NCBI RefSeq assembly: GCF_021290985.1
Contig: NZ_JAJOYU010000003.1
Coordinates: 124,001 to 188,000, forward strand
Source of the DNA: Rheinheimera soli
Lineage (GTDB): Bacteria; Pseudomonadota; Gammaproteobacteria; Enterobacterales; Alteromonadaceae
DNA: 64,000 bases
Reading direction: 5' to 3'
Part shown: positions 46,286 to 55,983 of the stretch, one piece after another
How positions within the stretch are numbered: the stretch's first letter is position 1
Layout: every line of letters starts with the position of its first letter
The notes under the pieces: model-generated
Told to the model about the DNA's origin: nothing
The model's input: only the letters and a program-made list of their open reading frames with translations
Database searches by the model: none
Made by a program: the position numbers and the translations under genes

Positions 46286-46301
46286 TCTAAGTCAATTTTT
46301 T
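46277..46301 (+). terminator. Weak terminator spanning the pgeF stop codon
   Basis: A 7-bp A/T-rich stem ATTGACT / AGTCAAT with a 6-nt loop followed by six T. The stop codon of pgeF is partly within the stem. It would insulate clpB from rluD-pgeF transcription. Confidence 0.5.
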
Positions 46302-46312
46302 GACGTTTATCG

Positions 46313-46339
46313 CTTGATAATTAACCTGCTCTGCCCCAT
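46313..46339 (+). promoter_or_regulatory. Sigma-32 (heat shock) promoter of clpB
   Basis: CTTGAT (46313-46318) and CCCCAT (46334-46339, extended CCCCATCT) with a 15-bp spacer match the RpoH consensus CTTGAA / CCCCATnT closely and lie 38 bp upstream of the clpB start codon. Confidence 0.85.
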
Positions 46340-46377
46340 CTTAATGCCAACAGCAGTTTGATGTATGCGGAGATGTT

Positions 46378-48963
46378 ATGAGACTCGACAGATTTACCAG
46401 TAAATTCCAATTGGCAATAGCCGAAGCTCAGTCTATGGCTTTAGGCCGTGACCATCAGTTTATTGAACCCATTCATTTAATGCATGCTTTGCTGAATCAG
46501 GAAGGTGGATCCACCAAAGATCTGTTCAGCAAAATTGGCGTCAATACCAATGAACTGCGTTCCAAATTATCCCAGGCTTTAGAGCGCTTACCCAAAGTGG
46601 AAGGTGCAGATGCTAATGTGCAGCTGTCTGCTGCCACTATTAACCTGCTGAATCTATGTGATAAATATGCGCAAAAACGCAAAGATCAATATATCTCCAG
46701 CGAGTTGTTTGTGTTGGCTGCCTGTGAGGACAAGTCTGAATTAGGCCATTTATTACGCCTCCTGGGTGTAGATAAAGCTGTAGTGGAAAAAGCCATAGAA
46801 CAAATTCGTGGCGGCCAGAATGTCGATGACCCTAATGCTGAAGACAGCCGTCAGGCTTTAAACAAATATACGGTGGATTTAACGGCGCGGGCTGAAGCTG
46901 GCAAGTTAGATCCTGTGATAGGCCGTGATGAAGAAATCCGCCGTTGTATTCAGGTGCTGCAGCGCCGCACTAAAAACAATCCTGTGCTGATTGGTGAACC
47001 TGGTGTGGGTAAAACCGCCATAGTCGAAGGTTTAGCGCTGCGTATCATCAATAAAGAAGTGCCGGAAGGTTTAAAAGACAAACGAGTTCTGTCTTTGGAT
47101 ATGGGCTCTTTATTGGCTGGTGCTAAGTATCGTGGTGAATTTGAAGAACGCCTAAAAGCAGTGCTGAACGAGCTTTCAAAAGAAGAAGGCCGGGTTATTC
47201 TGTTTATTGACGAAATTCATACCATGGTCGGTGCTGGCAAAGCCGACGGTGCTATGGATGCCGGCAATATGCTCAAACCTGCATTAGCTCGGGGTGAACT
47301 GCATTGTTTAGGCGCCACCACTTTAGATGAATACCGCAAATACATTGAAAAAGATGCAGCTTTGGAGCGACGTTTCCAGAAAGTCATAGTGGATGAGCCT
47401 TCAGTGGAAGACACTATCGCCATTTTGCGTGGCTTAAAAGAACGCTACGAGCTGCACCATGCGGTAGAGATTACCGATCCGGCCATAGTGGCGGCTGCTA
47501 CTTTGTCGCACCGTTATGTCAGCGACCGACAGCTGCCGGATAAAGCCATTGATTTAATTGATGAAGCGGCGTCCAGCATTCGGATGCAGATGGACTCTAA
47601 GCCGGAAGAACTGGACAGATTAGAGCGGCGTATTATTCAGTTGAAGCTGGAAGATAATGCGCTGGCGAAAGAAACAGATGATGCGACGAAAAAGCGCCGT
47701 GACATGATCCAGGAACAAATCCGTGAACTGGATTTGAAATACAACGAGCTGGATGAAGTCTGGTCTTCAGAAAAAGCGGCCTTGCAAGGCACACAAAATA
47801 TCAAAGCGGACTTAGAACAAGCCAGGCTGGATATGGAAGTAGCGCGTCGTGCCGGTGATTTAAACCGTATGTCGCAGCTGAAATACGAACGTATTCCTGC
47901 TTTGGAAAAACGGCTTGATTTGGCGTCACAAGTGGAAATGCATGAAATGACGCTGCTTCGAAATAAAGTGACGGAGCAGGAAATTGCTGATGTGTTATCC
48001 AAAGCCACGGGAATTCCGGTCAGCAAAATGCTGGAAGGTGAACGCGACAAACTGCTTCGTATGGAGCAGGAACTGCAAAAACGGGTGGTAGGCCAGGCCG
48101 AAGCTTTAGAAGCTGTGTCCAACTCCATCCGCCGTTCCCGTGCAGGTTTAGCCGATCCGAATAAGCCTATAGGTTCATTCCTGTTTTTAGGCCCAACAGG
48201 TGTGGGTAAAACCGAGCTAACCAAAGCCTTAGCCCAGTTCCTGTTTGATACCGAAGATGCGCTGATCCGCATTGATATGTCGGAATTTATGGAAAAGCAC
48301 ACAGTATCGCGTTTAGTCGGTGCTCCTCCTGGCTATGTCGGCTATGAAGAGGGGGGTTATTTAACTGAAGCAGTGCGGCGTAAACCTTATTCTGTGGTGT
48401 TGCTGGATGAAGTAGAAAAAGCCCATCCTGATGTGTTTAACATTTTGCTGCAGGTGCTGGACGATGGTCGTTTAACAGATGGGCAAGGTCGTACAGTCGA
48501 CTTTAAAAACACAGTGATCATTATGACCTCGAATTTAGGTTCAGATTTGATCCAGGAGCATTATCAGCATCAGGATTATCAGCAAATGAAAGATATGCTG
48601 ATGGACGTGCTGAGCAAACAGTTCAGACCTGAGTTTTTAAACCGGTTAGATGAAACTGTGGTGTTCCACCCGCTGGACAGCGCGCATATCCGCCATATAG
48701 CGTCTATTCAGTTGCAACGCCTGCGTTTGCGTTTGCAGGATAAAGGCTTTGGTTTGTCGGTGACAGATGCTGCTTTAGATCTGTTGGCAGCGGCTGGTTT
48801 TGATGCAGTCTTTGGCGCGCGACCGTTAAAACGCGCTATTCAGCATTATATTGAAAACCCATTGGCTCAAACCTTACTGAAAGGTCAGATTAAGCCAAAT
48901 GCAATAGTGTCAGTCGATGCCAAAGCAGGAAAATTTGTGATTGAATCCGGACCTGTTCAGTAA
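46378..48963 (+). CDS. clpB: ATP-dependent chaperone ClpB
   Basis: A hexameric AAA+ disaggregase that works with DnaK to rescue aggregated proteins. The 861-residue protein has an N-terminal Clp repeat domain (1-145), a first AAA+ domain with GEPGVGKT near residue 206, a coiled-coil M domain (about 410-525) and a second AAA+ domain with GPTGVGKT near 606. An internal start for a short form, common in ClpB, was not verified. A sigma-32-type promoter lies upstream and a strong terminator downstream. Confidence 0.98.
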   Translation: MRLDRFTSKFQLAIAEAQSMALGRDHQFIEPIHLMHALLNQEGGSTKDLFSKIGVNTNELRSKLSQALERLPKVEGADANVQLSAATINLLNLCDKYAQKRKDQYISSELFVLAACEDKSELGHLLRLLGVDKAVVEKAIEQIRGGQNVDDPNAEDSRQALNKYTVDLTARAEAGKLDPVIGRDEEIRRCIQVLQRRTKNNPVLIGEPGVGKTAIVEGLALRIINKEVPEGLKDKRVLSLDMGSLLAGAKYRGEFEERLKAVLNELSKEEGRVILFIDEIHTMVGAGKADGAMDAGNMLKPALARGELHCLGATTLDEYRKYIEKDAALERRFQKVIVDEPSVEDTIAILRGLKERYELHHAVEITDPAIVAAATLSHRYVSDRQLPDKAIDLIDEAASSIRMQMDSKPEELDRLERRIIQLKLEDNALAKETDDATKKRRDMIQEQIRELDLKYNELDEVWSSEKAALQGTQNIKADLEQARLDMEVARRAGDLNRMSQLKYERIPALEKRLDLASQVEMHEMTLLRNKVTEQEIADVLSKATGIPVSKMLEGERDKLLRMEQELQKRVVGQAEALEAVSNSIRRSRAGLADPNKPIGSFLFLGPTGVGKTELTKALAQFLFDTEDALIRIDMSEFMEKHTVSRLVGAPPGYVGYEEGGYLTEAVRRKPYSVVLLDEVEKAHPDVFNILLQVLDDGRLTDGQGRTVDFKNTVIIMTSNLGSDLIQEHYQHQDYQQMKDMLMDVLSKQFRPEFLNRLDETVVFHPLDSAHIRHIASIQLQRLRLRLQDKGFGLSVTDAALDLLAAAGFDAVFGARPLKRAIQHYIENPLAQTLLKGQIKPNAIVSVDAKAGKFVIESGPVQ

Positions 48964-48977
48964 AACTTGTAGTCACT

Positions 48978-49005
48978 AAAAAGCCCGCAGCTGCGGGCTT
49001 TTTTT
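48978..49005. terminator. Bidirectional terminator between clpB and the chemoreceptor gene
   Basis: A perfect 26-bp palindrome around GCCCGCAG / CTGCGGGC, with five A on the left and seven T on the right. Confidence 0.92.
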
Positions 49006-49016
49006 ATAGCCAGAGG

Positions 49017-50564
49017 TTACTGGTTAAATGTCTTACTTAAATTGGCAATCTCAGCAGCTTGCTGGTGCAGACGTTGGTTGTTGTCGGCAACTAGTTGCAT
49101 ATTGCCTAAGTTTTCATCTGCAATATGCTGAATATTTTGCACATTGCTGGCCACTTCACTTGCAACCTGGCCTTGCTGAGTCGCAGCTGTCGCAATTTGC
49201 GACGATAAATGATCGATGGTATTGACCATAGCGACAATTTCCGATAATTGCTCTGTGCTGTGAGTGGTCTGAGTCACACATTCTTCTACCTGTTCACGGC
49301 TTTGCGTCATGGTTTTGCCCCAACTCAATAAAGTTTGCTGGATTTCACCAATAGAACGCTGAATTTGCTCTGTAGCTTTATGAGTACGGGATGATAAAGC
49401 CCTTACTTCATCAGCGACTACGGCAAAACCACGGCCATGTTCACCGGCCCGAGCTGCTTCAATGGCGGCATTTAACGCCAGCAAGTTGGTTTGATTAGCA
49501 ATACCCTGAATTTCTGTCATCACAGCACCAATACGTTCGGCTTCCACAGCTAAGTTATCTGCAGTGCTGGCTGCACCTTGTACTTCTACAGCCAGTTTTT
49601 TTACTGTGTTGGCGGTTAATTGCATCACTTGTTCTGCCTGCTGGCAAATCTGCTGAGCTTCGCCCACTTTCTGGTTGGTTTCGCCTGTGCGTTCGGCGAT
49701 ATCCAGTACTGTACTGCTTAATTGCTGAGTGGCCGTAGCAATAGAGACTAATTCCTGACTTTGCTGGTGAATGCCACGTTGTGTTAAATGCACGGCCTCT
49801 TCCAGCGTGTCGGCAATGCTGGTTAGTTTGTTGGTGCTGTCTCTAGTGCGGCCTAATACGGTTCGCAAGCGGGCCTGATGCATCTGATGGCGGAAGTCTG
49901 CTACTGAAAATGCCGTTTTACCGCTATAGACATAACGGGATACAGAATCGAAGTCTTGACGCATTTTGCTTAACTGAGCCGGAATATCTACTAATTCGTC
50001 ATACATCAACACAAAGAAAATAGCCGGAATAAGCAAGGCCAGCCATAACGCATGAGACCAGAGCAAAGCACCTGCCGCTATTAAAATAAAGCTGCTAAGC
50101 AGTGCAATAAGACGACGTAAATTGCTGTTACCATTCCACTGGTTGATGGTTTTACCTGCGTTGATCGCCTGGTAACAGCGATCGGCTTTTTGGATTAAAT
50201 CTGGAGTTGCTTTTACGCGTACTGACTGGTAGCCCACCAGTTGCTGCTGCTGATAAATAGGGGTGACAAAAGCATCCACCCAATAATAGCGACCGTCTTT
50301 GCAACGGTTTTTCACCATACCACGCCAGGATTGACCTTGCTTTAAGTGGGTCCACATATCAGCAAAAGCGGCGGCTGGCATATCAGGATGGCGCACCAGA
50401 TTATGGTTTTTCCCCACCAGTTCGTCTTCTGTATAACCGGCAACCAGGCAAAATGCAGGGTTGGCATAGGTGATCACCCCACGTGTATCTGTAGTGGAGA
50501 CTAACTCTTGTCCGGCGTCGTATTGAACTTCCTGGTCAACAAGGTTCTGGTTGCGGCGGTTCAT
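49017..50564 (-). CDS. PAS-domain methyl-accepting chemotaxis protein, Aer-like
   Basis: A 515-residue energy-taxis-type receptor. An N-terminal PAS domain (about 15-110, with [13 protein letters not shown] typical of Aer) is followed by a paired membrane hairpin (about 155-195), a HAMP-like linker and a signalling domain (about 260-510) with the conserved tip [19 protein letters not shown]. No extracellular ligand domain is present. The ATG at 50564 has AAGGAAA upstream and is preferred to one eight codons earlier. It probably senses redox state via FAD in the PAS domain, by analogy with Aer. Confidence 0.93.
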   Translation of the reverse strand: MNRRNQNLVDQEVQYDAGQELVSTTDTRGVITYANPAFCLVAGYTEDELVGKNHNLVRHPDMPAAAFADMWTHLKQGQSWRGMVKNRCKDGRYYWVDAFVTPIYQQQQLVGYQSVRVKATPDLIQKADRCYQAINAGKTINQWNGNSNLRRLIALLSSFILIAAGALLWSHALWLALLIPAIFFVLMYDELVDIPAQLSKMRQDFDSVSRYVYSGKTAFSVADFRHQMHQARLRTVLGRTRDSTNKLTSIADTLEEAVHLTQRGIHQQSQELVSIATATQQLSSTVLDIAERTGETNQKVGEAQQICQQAEQVMQLTANTVKKLAVEVQGAASTADNLAVEAERIGAVMTEIQGIANQTNLLALNAAIEAARAGEHGRGFAVVADEVRALSSRTHKATEQIQRSIGEIQQTLLSWGKTMTQSREQVEECVTQTTHSTEQLSEIVAMVNTIDHLSSQIATAATQQGQVASEVASNVQNIQHIADENLGNMQLVADNNQRLHQQAAEIANLSKTFNQ

Positions 50565-50657
50565 GCTTATTTCCTTTTTATTTATCATTCAGTTAATCTG
50601 AATCAAAGCGGCGGCATTATTTCAAAGATCTCTCAGATAAGCGAGTTTAGGAGCATT

Positions 50658-51113
50658 ATGCAAGTATCTGCCATTATGACCAGAAAATTGACGATGGTTG
50701 ACCCGGATATGAGTTTGTCTGCGCTAAAAGACATTTTTAATCAGTCTAAATTTCAGCATGTGCCAGTGATTGATGCCGGGCGACGTTTAGTAGGTATAGT
50801 TTCCGTCAAAGATTATTTCAAAGCATTGGCACCTGTGATGGATGCCGCCTCGGAGAAAACCTTAGATATTTTTGTCACCAGCCGCAAAATTAAACATGTA
50901 ATGAGCAGCCCAGTGATAGCTGTGCCTGAAGATTATCCAGTGGTCAAAGCGGCAGCCTTGTTGCTCAAACATAACATTGGCTGTTTGCCTGTGACGGATC
51001 AGGATAATGTGGCTATAGGCATAGTGTCGTGGAAAGACATTATGCGAATAGTGGTGTTGCAGGCGGCGCGCAAAAGCAGATTGGCATATGGCGCTGCTGC
51101 TGAAGAAGAGTAG
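50658..51113 (+). CDS. CBS-domain-pair protein
   Basis: A 151-residue protein consisting of two CBS modules (about 3-58 and 80-138), starting MQVSAIMTRKLTMVDPDMSL and including FQHVPVIDAGRRLVGIVSVKDY and IGCLPVTDQDNVAIGIVSWKD. Such stand-alone pairs bind adenine nucleotides. The ATG has AGGAG 4 bases upstream. It stands between the Aer-like gene (divergent) and gshA. Similar in architecture, not in sequence detail, to the CBS protein at 30351-30767. Confidence 0.9.
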   Translation: MQVSAIMTRKLTMVDPDMSLSALKDIFNQSKFQHVPVIDAGRRLVGIVSVKDYFKALAPVMDAASEKTLDIFVTSRKIKHVMSSPVIAVPEDYPVVKAAALLLKHNIGCLPVTDQDNVAIGIVSWKDIMRIVVLQAARKSRLAYGAAAEEE

Positions 51114-51222
51114 AATACAACGTCAATTTATCTCACAAAAACTTAATTTCTGGGCACTCTTGTTTTTTAATTTGAGTCGCCCCATTTTAACGTTTGCTCA
51201 TTATCAGAAATAAGGGATCAGC

Positions 51223-52797
51223 TTGAGTCATTTCCTCGAACAACGTCTGGCTGCGCTTGGCACCACGTCATTTCAAACTGCAATTAAAGGTATCAGACGG
51301 GGTATTGAGCGGGAGACATTGCGGATTAAGCCGGATGGTCATCTGGCTCAAACTGGTCATGCAAAAGCTTTAGGATCGGCTTTAACTCACCCTTTAATCA
51401 CCACAGATTTTTCAGAGTCTTTGCTGGAGTTTATTACCCCGGCACAAACTGATATTGATGTGACTTTAAAGCAACTGACGGATATTCATAAATTTGCGTT
51501 ATCTCATATAGGTGAAGAGCGGCTTTGGGCTGGTTCTATGCCTTGTTATATCGAACATCAGGATGAGATCCAACTGGCGCAGTACGGTAGCTCCAATGTT
51601 GGAACTATGAAAACCGTTTATCGCCAGGGCCTTAAAAATCGTTATGGCAGCATGATGCAGGCCATCAGCGGTGTGCATTTTAATTTCTCTATTCCACAAG
51701 AGTTCTGGCAGCAGTATCAGCAGTTGTTGGGAGACACGGGGTCCTTGCAGGATTTTATTTCTGCTCAGTACCTGCACCTTATTCGTAATTACAAAAGATA
51801 TGTTTGGCTGGTTGTGTATTTGTTTGGTGCATCCCCTGCTATGTGCAGCTCGTTTCTACAAGGCCGCGAACCTAAGTATAAGTTCCAAACCTTGGGCAAA
51901 GGCTCTTTATACTTACCTTATGCCACCTCTTTACGAATGAGTGATCTGGGCTATACCAACAGTGCGCAGTCCAGTTTAAATATCAGCTACAACAATTTGC
52001 CGGATTATATCGAAGGTTTACGTCAGGCTATTTCGACGCCTTCTGCCGAATACGCTTCCATAGGCGTTAAAGTCGATGGGCAGTACAATCAGCTCAATAG
52101 CAATATTCTACAAATCGAAAACGAATTTTATTCGACCATACGACCTAAACGTACTACTCAAAGTGGCGAGCGGCCAACCTGCGCTTTAAAACGCCGTGGT
52201 GTGGAATACATTGAAGTGCGGGCTTTGGATGTCAATCCGTTCAGCGCTGTGGGGATTAACGCTGAACAAATGCGTTTTCTGGATTTGTTTTTGATTTACT
52301 GTTTACTGGAAAAAAGCCCGGATTTATCGGCTGACGAACAGGCAGTGACAGAGCAAAACCTGCGTAAAGTGGTAACCGAAGGACGCAAACGTAACCTTGA
52401 TCTGAATGAAAATGGCCAGCCTCGTTTAATGCTGGACTGGGCTGAACAGCTGTTCGCTGATCTGATGCCTATAGCGAACTGGATGGACGCAGCTCACAGC
52501 AGTGATTCGTACAGTGCTGCTATCAAAGAGTTTTATTTAGGCTTGTTAGATCCGAACCAAACCTATTCAGGTAAGTTATTAAGCCGTTTAATTGCTCAGC
52601 AGCAGGATAGTCCTTATTACGCTTTGGCTTTGGCTGAGCAGTACAGGCAGCAATTGGCTGCAATGGACTATCAGCTGTATACCGAAGCAGAGTTTGAACA
52701 AATGGCGGCGGTATCCTTGCTTGAGCAACAGAAGATTGAACAGGCCGACTCGGTGAGTTTTGATCAGTACCTTGAACAGTATTTTGCTGATTTATAA
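51223..52797 (+). CDS. gshA: Glutamate--cysteine ligase (GshA)
   Basis: Catalyses the first step of glutathione synthesis (EC 6.3.2.2). The 524-residue length fits the proteobacterial type (518 in E. coli), with conserved stretches GIRRGIERETLRI near the N-terminus, ISGVHFNFSIP, and YIEVRALDVNPF around residue 330. The start codon is TTG, with AAGGGA 5 bases upstream. It ends in a clear terminator at 52802-52828. Confidence 0.97.
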   Translation: MSHFLEQRLAALGTTSFQTAIKGIRRGIERETLRIKPDGHLAQTGHAKALGSALTHPLITTDFSESLLEFITPAQTDIDVTLKQLTDIHKFALSHIGEERLWAGSMPCYIEHQDEIQLAQYGSSNVGTMKTVYRQGLKNRYGSMMQAISGVHFNFSIPQEFWQQYQQLLGDTGSLQDFISAQYLHLIRNYKRYVWLVVYLFGASPAMCSSFLQGREPKYKFQTLGKGSLYLPYATSLRMSDLGYTNSAQSSLNISYNNLPDYIEGLRQAISTPSAEYASIGVKVDGQYNQLNSNILQIENEFYSTIRPKRTTQSGERPTCALKRRGVEYIEVRALDVNPFSAVGINAEQMRFLDLFLIYCLLEKSPDLSADEQAVTEQNLRKVVTEGRKRNLDLNENGQPRLMLDWAEQLFADLMPIANWMDAAHSSDSYSAAIKEFYLGLLDPNQTYSGKLLSRLIAQQQDSPYYALALAEQYRQQLAAMDYQLYTEAEFEQMAAVSLLEQQKIEQADSVSFDQYLEQYFADL

Positions 52798-52801
52798 GCA
52801 T

Positions 52802-52828
52802 AAAGCCGGATATTAAATCCGGCTTTTT
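52802..52828 (+). terminator. Rho-independent terminator of gshA
   Basis: Stem AAAGCCGGAT / ATCCGGCTTT with loop ATTAA followed by TT and A/T-rich sequence. Confidence 0.9.
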
Positions 52829-52840
52829 AATATCCACTAA

Positions 52841-52954
52841 AACTCAGACATAAAAAAACGGCCAGCAAGCTGGCCGTGAAAACTAAGGATAAGGATAATC
52901 CAGGGATGAAAAACAAAAACTTGGTTGAATCCATTCGTTAGGTTAGTCTGAGTT
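52841..52954. other. Inverted-repeat-bounded leader region upstream of the SLT lipoprotein gene
   Basis: A 9-bp inverted repeat (AACTCAGAC at 52841-52849, GTCTGAGTT at 52946-52954) encloses two further signals. One is a very strong hairpin ACGGCCAGC / GCTGGCCGT (52858-52877) followed by seven T only on the minus strand, so it faces leftward. The other is a short open frame at 52906-52941 (11 codons, MKNKNLVESIR) preceded by AAGGATAAGGA. No minus-strand gene exists to explain the leftward terminator. It could be a structured mRNA leader or a small RNA; neither is proven. Confidence 0.45.
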
Positions 52955-52978
52955 GTGTTTTGAAAAGTTCAGCGTGTT

Positions 52979-53596
52979 ATGAAAAAAATTAAAAAAACTT
53001 TACTCTTCTTATCGCTTGCTACTGTATTAACAGGCTGCGCTACAGCCCCACCTAAAAACAGCTCCAATTTATGTGAAATTTTCCGCGAACATGACGACTG
53101 GTATGACGCAGCATCCGATATGCGTGATAAATGGGACGTGCCTATTCATGTGCCTATGGCGATGATGTATCAGGAAAGCAGTTTTAAGCATAATGCCCAG
53201 CCGCCTATGGAATATTGGTTTGGTTTTATTCCAGTCGGTCGTGCCAGCACAGCTTATGGTTATGCTCAGGTCAAAGACGAGACCTGGGAAGACTATGGCC
53301 GTGAAACGGGCAGCTATTTTGCGGCGCGCTCAAACTTTGATGATGCTTTGGATTTTATGGGCTGGTATATCAACAAAAGCAGCAAAATTAATAAAGTGGC
53401 CAAATCTGATGCCTATGCTCAGTATCTGAATTATCACGAAGGCTGGGGCGGTTATAAGCGCGGTACCTATTACAAAAAGCGCTGGCTGATGGAAACGTCC
53501 CGTAAAGTACAACAAAGAGCAACTATGTATCAGAAACAATTACAAAGCTGTGAAGACGAATTTAAAAGCGGTTGGTTTTTTGGTTTGTTTGGTTAA
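52979..53596 (+). CDS. Lytic transglycosylase-like (SLT-fold) lipoprotein
   Basis: A 205-residue lipoprotein with signal MKKIKKTLLFLSLATVLTGC (lipobox LTGC, Cys20). The central segment MMYQESSF provides the likely catalytic Glu66, and ASTAYGYAQVKDETWEDY matches the SLT-family Gly-Gln motif that binds glycan. The C-terminal tail has a cysteine (with Cys32 a possible disulphide partner). It should act on peptidoglycan from the outer membrane. No strong ribosome binding site is seen before the ATG, and a structured leader lies upstream. The exact bond cleaved is inferred from the fold. Confidence 0.83.
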   Translation: MKKIKKTLLFLSLATVLTGCATAPPKNSSNLCEIFREHDDWYDAASDMRDKWDVPIHVPMAMMYQESSFKHNAQPPMEYWFGFIPVGRASTAYGYAQVKDETWEDYGRETGSYFAARSNFDDALDFMGWYINKSSKINKVAKSDAYAQYLNYHEGWGGYKRGTYYKKRWLMETSRKVQQRATMYQKQLQSCEDEFKSGWFFGLFG

Positions 53597-53617
53597 CTGG
53601 ACAAAAACAGATGTAAG

Positions 53618-53641
53618 AAGGGCGCCGCAGGGCGCCCTTTT
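53618..53641. terminator. Terminator between the SLT lipoprotein gene and corB
   Basis: A 9-bp stem AAGGGCGCC / GGCGCCCTT with loop GCAG followed by TT G C TTTT on the plus strand. It can serve both convergent genes. Confidence 0.85.
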
Positions 53642-53645
53642 GCTT

Positions 53646-54914
53646 TTATGCTTTTTGCAAATGCGGCATTAACCGCACTGTTTTAATCATATTATCCTGC
53701 ACTTCGATAATCTCCATTGGGCACCCTGCCAGAGTCAAACCTAAACTGGCTTCAGGGATCTCTTCCAGATACTCAAGCACCAGACCATTTAATGTTTTAG
53801 GCCCATCCGTTGGGAAATTCAGTTGCATATCCCGGTTTAAATCCCGTAAGTTGATACCGCCGTCGACCAGGAAACTGCCATCAGGCTGAGGCTGAATTTC
53901 TTCGCTCTGGTGATCTGTGATATCAGTCGTAAAATTACCTACCACTTCTTCCAGTATATCTTCTAAGGTAACCAGGCCTTGAATATCACCGTATTCGTCG
54001 ACCACCAGGCCTATACGCTCTTTGGAACTTTGAAACTTATGCAGCTGGGTATTGAGTGGGGTGTTTTCCGGAATAAAATAAATTTCCCGTACTGAACGTA
54101 GTAAAGATGCTTTGTTCAGTTGTTCTTTTAAAGCCAGACGGGCCAGATCACGGCTGTGAATAAAACCTAATGCATCATCCACGCTGTCGCGGTACAACAA
54201 AATGCGGTTATGCTGACTGTTGGACAACTGACGTACTATGTCTTTCCACTCGTCGTTGATATCAATGCCCACCAACTCGTTGCGTGGGATCATAATATCT
54301 TCCACTGTGGCTTTTTCTAAATCCAGCACGCCAACCAGCATACTTTGGTTGTGTTCCGGGATCAGAGCTCCAGCTTCATAGACGACAGTGCGTAATTCTT
54401 CGCTGCTTAAGCTGTTGCCATGATGTTGCTCAGCACTGACGCCAAGCCAGCCTAACAGGGTGTTACAGATTTTATTCAGTAACCAGACCACAGGATAAAG
54501 CACTTTCATCAGGGGTTTAAGGACTACCGAACTTGGAAAAGCGACTTTTTCCGGGTGCAAAGCTGCCAGAGTTTTTGGTGTGACTTCACCAAAAATCAGG
54601 ATGATTACTGTCAGAGCTATAGTGGCTATTGCAATACCAAAATCACCATATAAACGTAAGCCAATAACCGTACCTATAGCTGATGCTGCGATATTGACGA
54701 GATTGTTACCGACCAGAATTAAACCAATCAGCCTGTCACGGCGTTCCAACATAGCGGTCACACGCATGGCAGCTTTATGCTGTTCATTGGCAAGATGTTT
54801 AAGCTTGTATGGGTTCACCGACATCATGCCGGTTTCAGAAGCTGAGAAAAATGCGGAACATAAAACCAGCAATCCCAATACAATAAAGAGGGTGCTGGTT
54901 GAGATCTCGTCCAA
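53646..54914 (-). CDS. CNNM/CorB-type Mg/Co transport protein with CBS domains
   Basis: A 422-residue inner membrane protein: a DUF21/CNNM membrane domain with four helices (about 1-180, including the SETGMMSVNPYKLKHL helix), a CBS pair (about 205-330, with VEDIMIPRNELVGID and GLVVDEYGDIQGLVTLEDILEE) and a C-terminal CorC/HlyC domain (about 345-420). Family members take part in Mg2+/Co2+ efflux or Mg homeostasis. The order corB-ypjD opposite ffh equals yfjD-ypjD/ffh of E. coli. Confidence 0.93.
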   Translation of the reverse strand: MDEISTSTLFIVLGLLVLCSAFFSASETGMMSVNPYKLKHLANEQHKAAMRVTAMLERRDRLIGLILVGNNLVNIAASAIGTVIGLRLYGDFGIAIATIALTVIILIFGEVTPKTLAALHPEKVAFPSSVVLKPLMKVLYPVVWLLNKICNTLLGWLGVSAEQHHGNSLSSEELRTVVYEAGALIPEHNQSMLVGVLDLEKATVEDIMIPRNELVGIDINDEWKDIVRQLSNSQHNRILLYRDSVDDALGFIHSRDLARLALKEQLNKASLLRSVREIYFIPENTPLNTQLHKFQSSKERIGLVVDEYGDIQGLVTLEDILEEVVGNFTTDITDHQSEEIQPQPDGSFLVDGGINLRDLNRDMQLNFPTDGPKTLNGLVLEYLEEIPEASLGLTLAGCPMEIIEVQDNMIKTVRLMPHLQKA

Positions 54915-55006
54915 AAGTAGTTTACCTGTAGGGCTAATCGAAGCTATTTGATATTACGAACAGCCCTTCAAGTCAAGACTTAATGGGCTATAGCGGGAAA
55001 AAGCTG

Positions 55007-55816
55007 TTATCCGAGCCGGTCTAACATCACTTCACGGACAAAACGGCTGCCAAAATAAGCAAGTGTCAGCAAAATGCTGCCGGTAAAGGTTAAGGCTATC
55101 GCCAGACGACCACGCCAGCCTAACTGAGCATGACCCCATAACAGCAGTACAAAGATCAGAAAAGCGATGGAACTCAGTATATTTTTATGCAGGTTTTGCG
55201 CGGCCAGCCAGTTGTCAGTAAAAGCGGCACCACTGAATAAAGTTAACCCCAGCAACAAAGTACCAAGCAGCAACACTCTGAACTGCAGCCGCTCGACCTG
55301 GAGCAGCGGCGGCAAAAACTGATTGCCTAGCATAAAGTCTTTTTGCTTCAGTTTTTTACTGATGTAGTGCACTTGCAGCGAATGCAAAGTGGCCACTATT
55401 AATAAGGTGTAAGCAACGAATGCAACTATGATGTGCATCAGCAAAATAGGACTATGCTCAAAGTGCTGCATTTGCACTTCAGCAGGCAACACCAAAACGG
55501 CCAGCTGAGTCAGAGCTGAAAAACCATAAACTATAGGTAGCAATAATACGGTTGGGGTGCGAAGTGCCGTAATAGTAATAGCAGTGCTGATCAACCAGCA
55601 CACCAGCGAAATGACATTGAGCAGGCTGAAGTTCTGACCGGAGCCTGCAAAAATAGAATCAGCCAGAAACAGCATGTGGCACACAATAGCCAACAAGGCT
55701 GCACTGAACATTAATTTATAGTTAGGGCCTTGTGGATGCACCAGACGGGACAATACCATACCGGTTGCCAGCAAATAACCAACCAATGCCACACCGGGTA
55801 ACAGCTCAACTAACAT
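55007..55816 (-). CDS. YpjD-like inner membrane protein (CcsA/cytochrome c assembly family)
   Basis: A 269-residue protein with eight hydrophobic helices and a segment HIIVAFVAYTLLIVATLHSL that matches the CcsA/CcmC-type domain. YpjD proteins lack a clear cytochrome c maturation role and their function is unknown. The gene precedes corB on the same strand with 92 bp between and is divergent from ffh, as in E. coli. Confidence 0.9.
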   Translation of the reverse strand: MLVELLPGVALVGYLLATGMVLSRLVHPQGPNYKLMFSAALLAIVCHMLFLADSIFAGSGQNFSLLNVISLVCWLISTAITITALRTPTVLLLPIVYGFSALTQLAVLVLPAEVQMQHFEHSPILLMHIIVAFVAYTLLIVATLHSLQVHYISKKLKQKDFMLGNQFLPPLLQVERLQFRVLLLGTLLLGLTLFSGAAFTDNWLAAQNLHKNILSSIAFLIFVLLLWGHAQLGWRGRLAIALTFTGSILLTLAYFGSRFVREVMLDRLG

Positions 55817-55924
55817 AAATCAGATCCTGTTGATTCGTGAAGATTTAACATTCTATTGCAAATTACTCGCATTTGACAGCTCAAGCTCACCTAATTGGCG
55901 TGACAGTTTCAGCTAAGATGGCGG

Positions 55925-55953
55925 CTGACTCCTTACTCGCTCTGGGGTATAAT
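55925..55953 (+). promoter_or_regulatory. Sigma-70 promoter of ffh
   Basis: CTGACT (55925-55930) and TATAAT (55948-55953) with a 17-bp spacer lie 30 bp before the ffh start codon. Confidence 0.65.
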
Positions 55954-55983
55954 CCGGCCATATTGTATATCAGGTGCTAAGTT

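Noticed and set aside
47637-48302. 221-codon open frame on the minus strand opposite clpB
   Set aside because: It is serine-rich mirror-frame sequence of a strongly conserved gene, with no ribosome binding site or recognisable domain.
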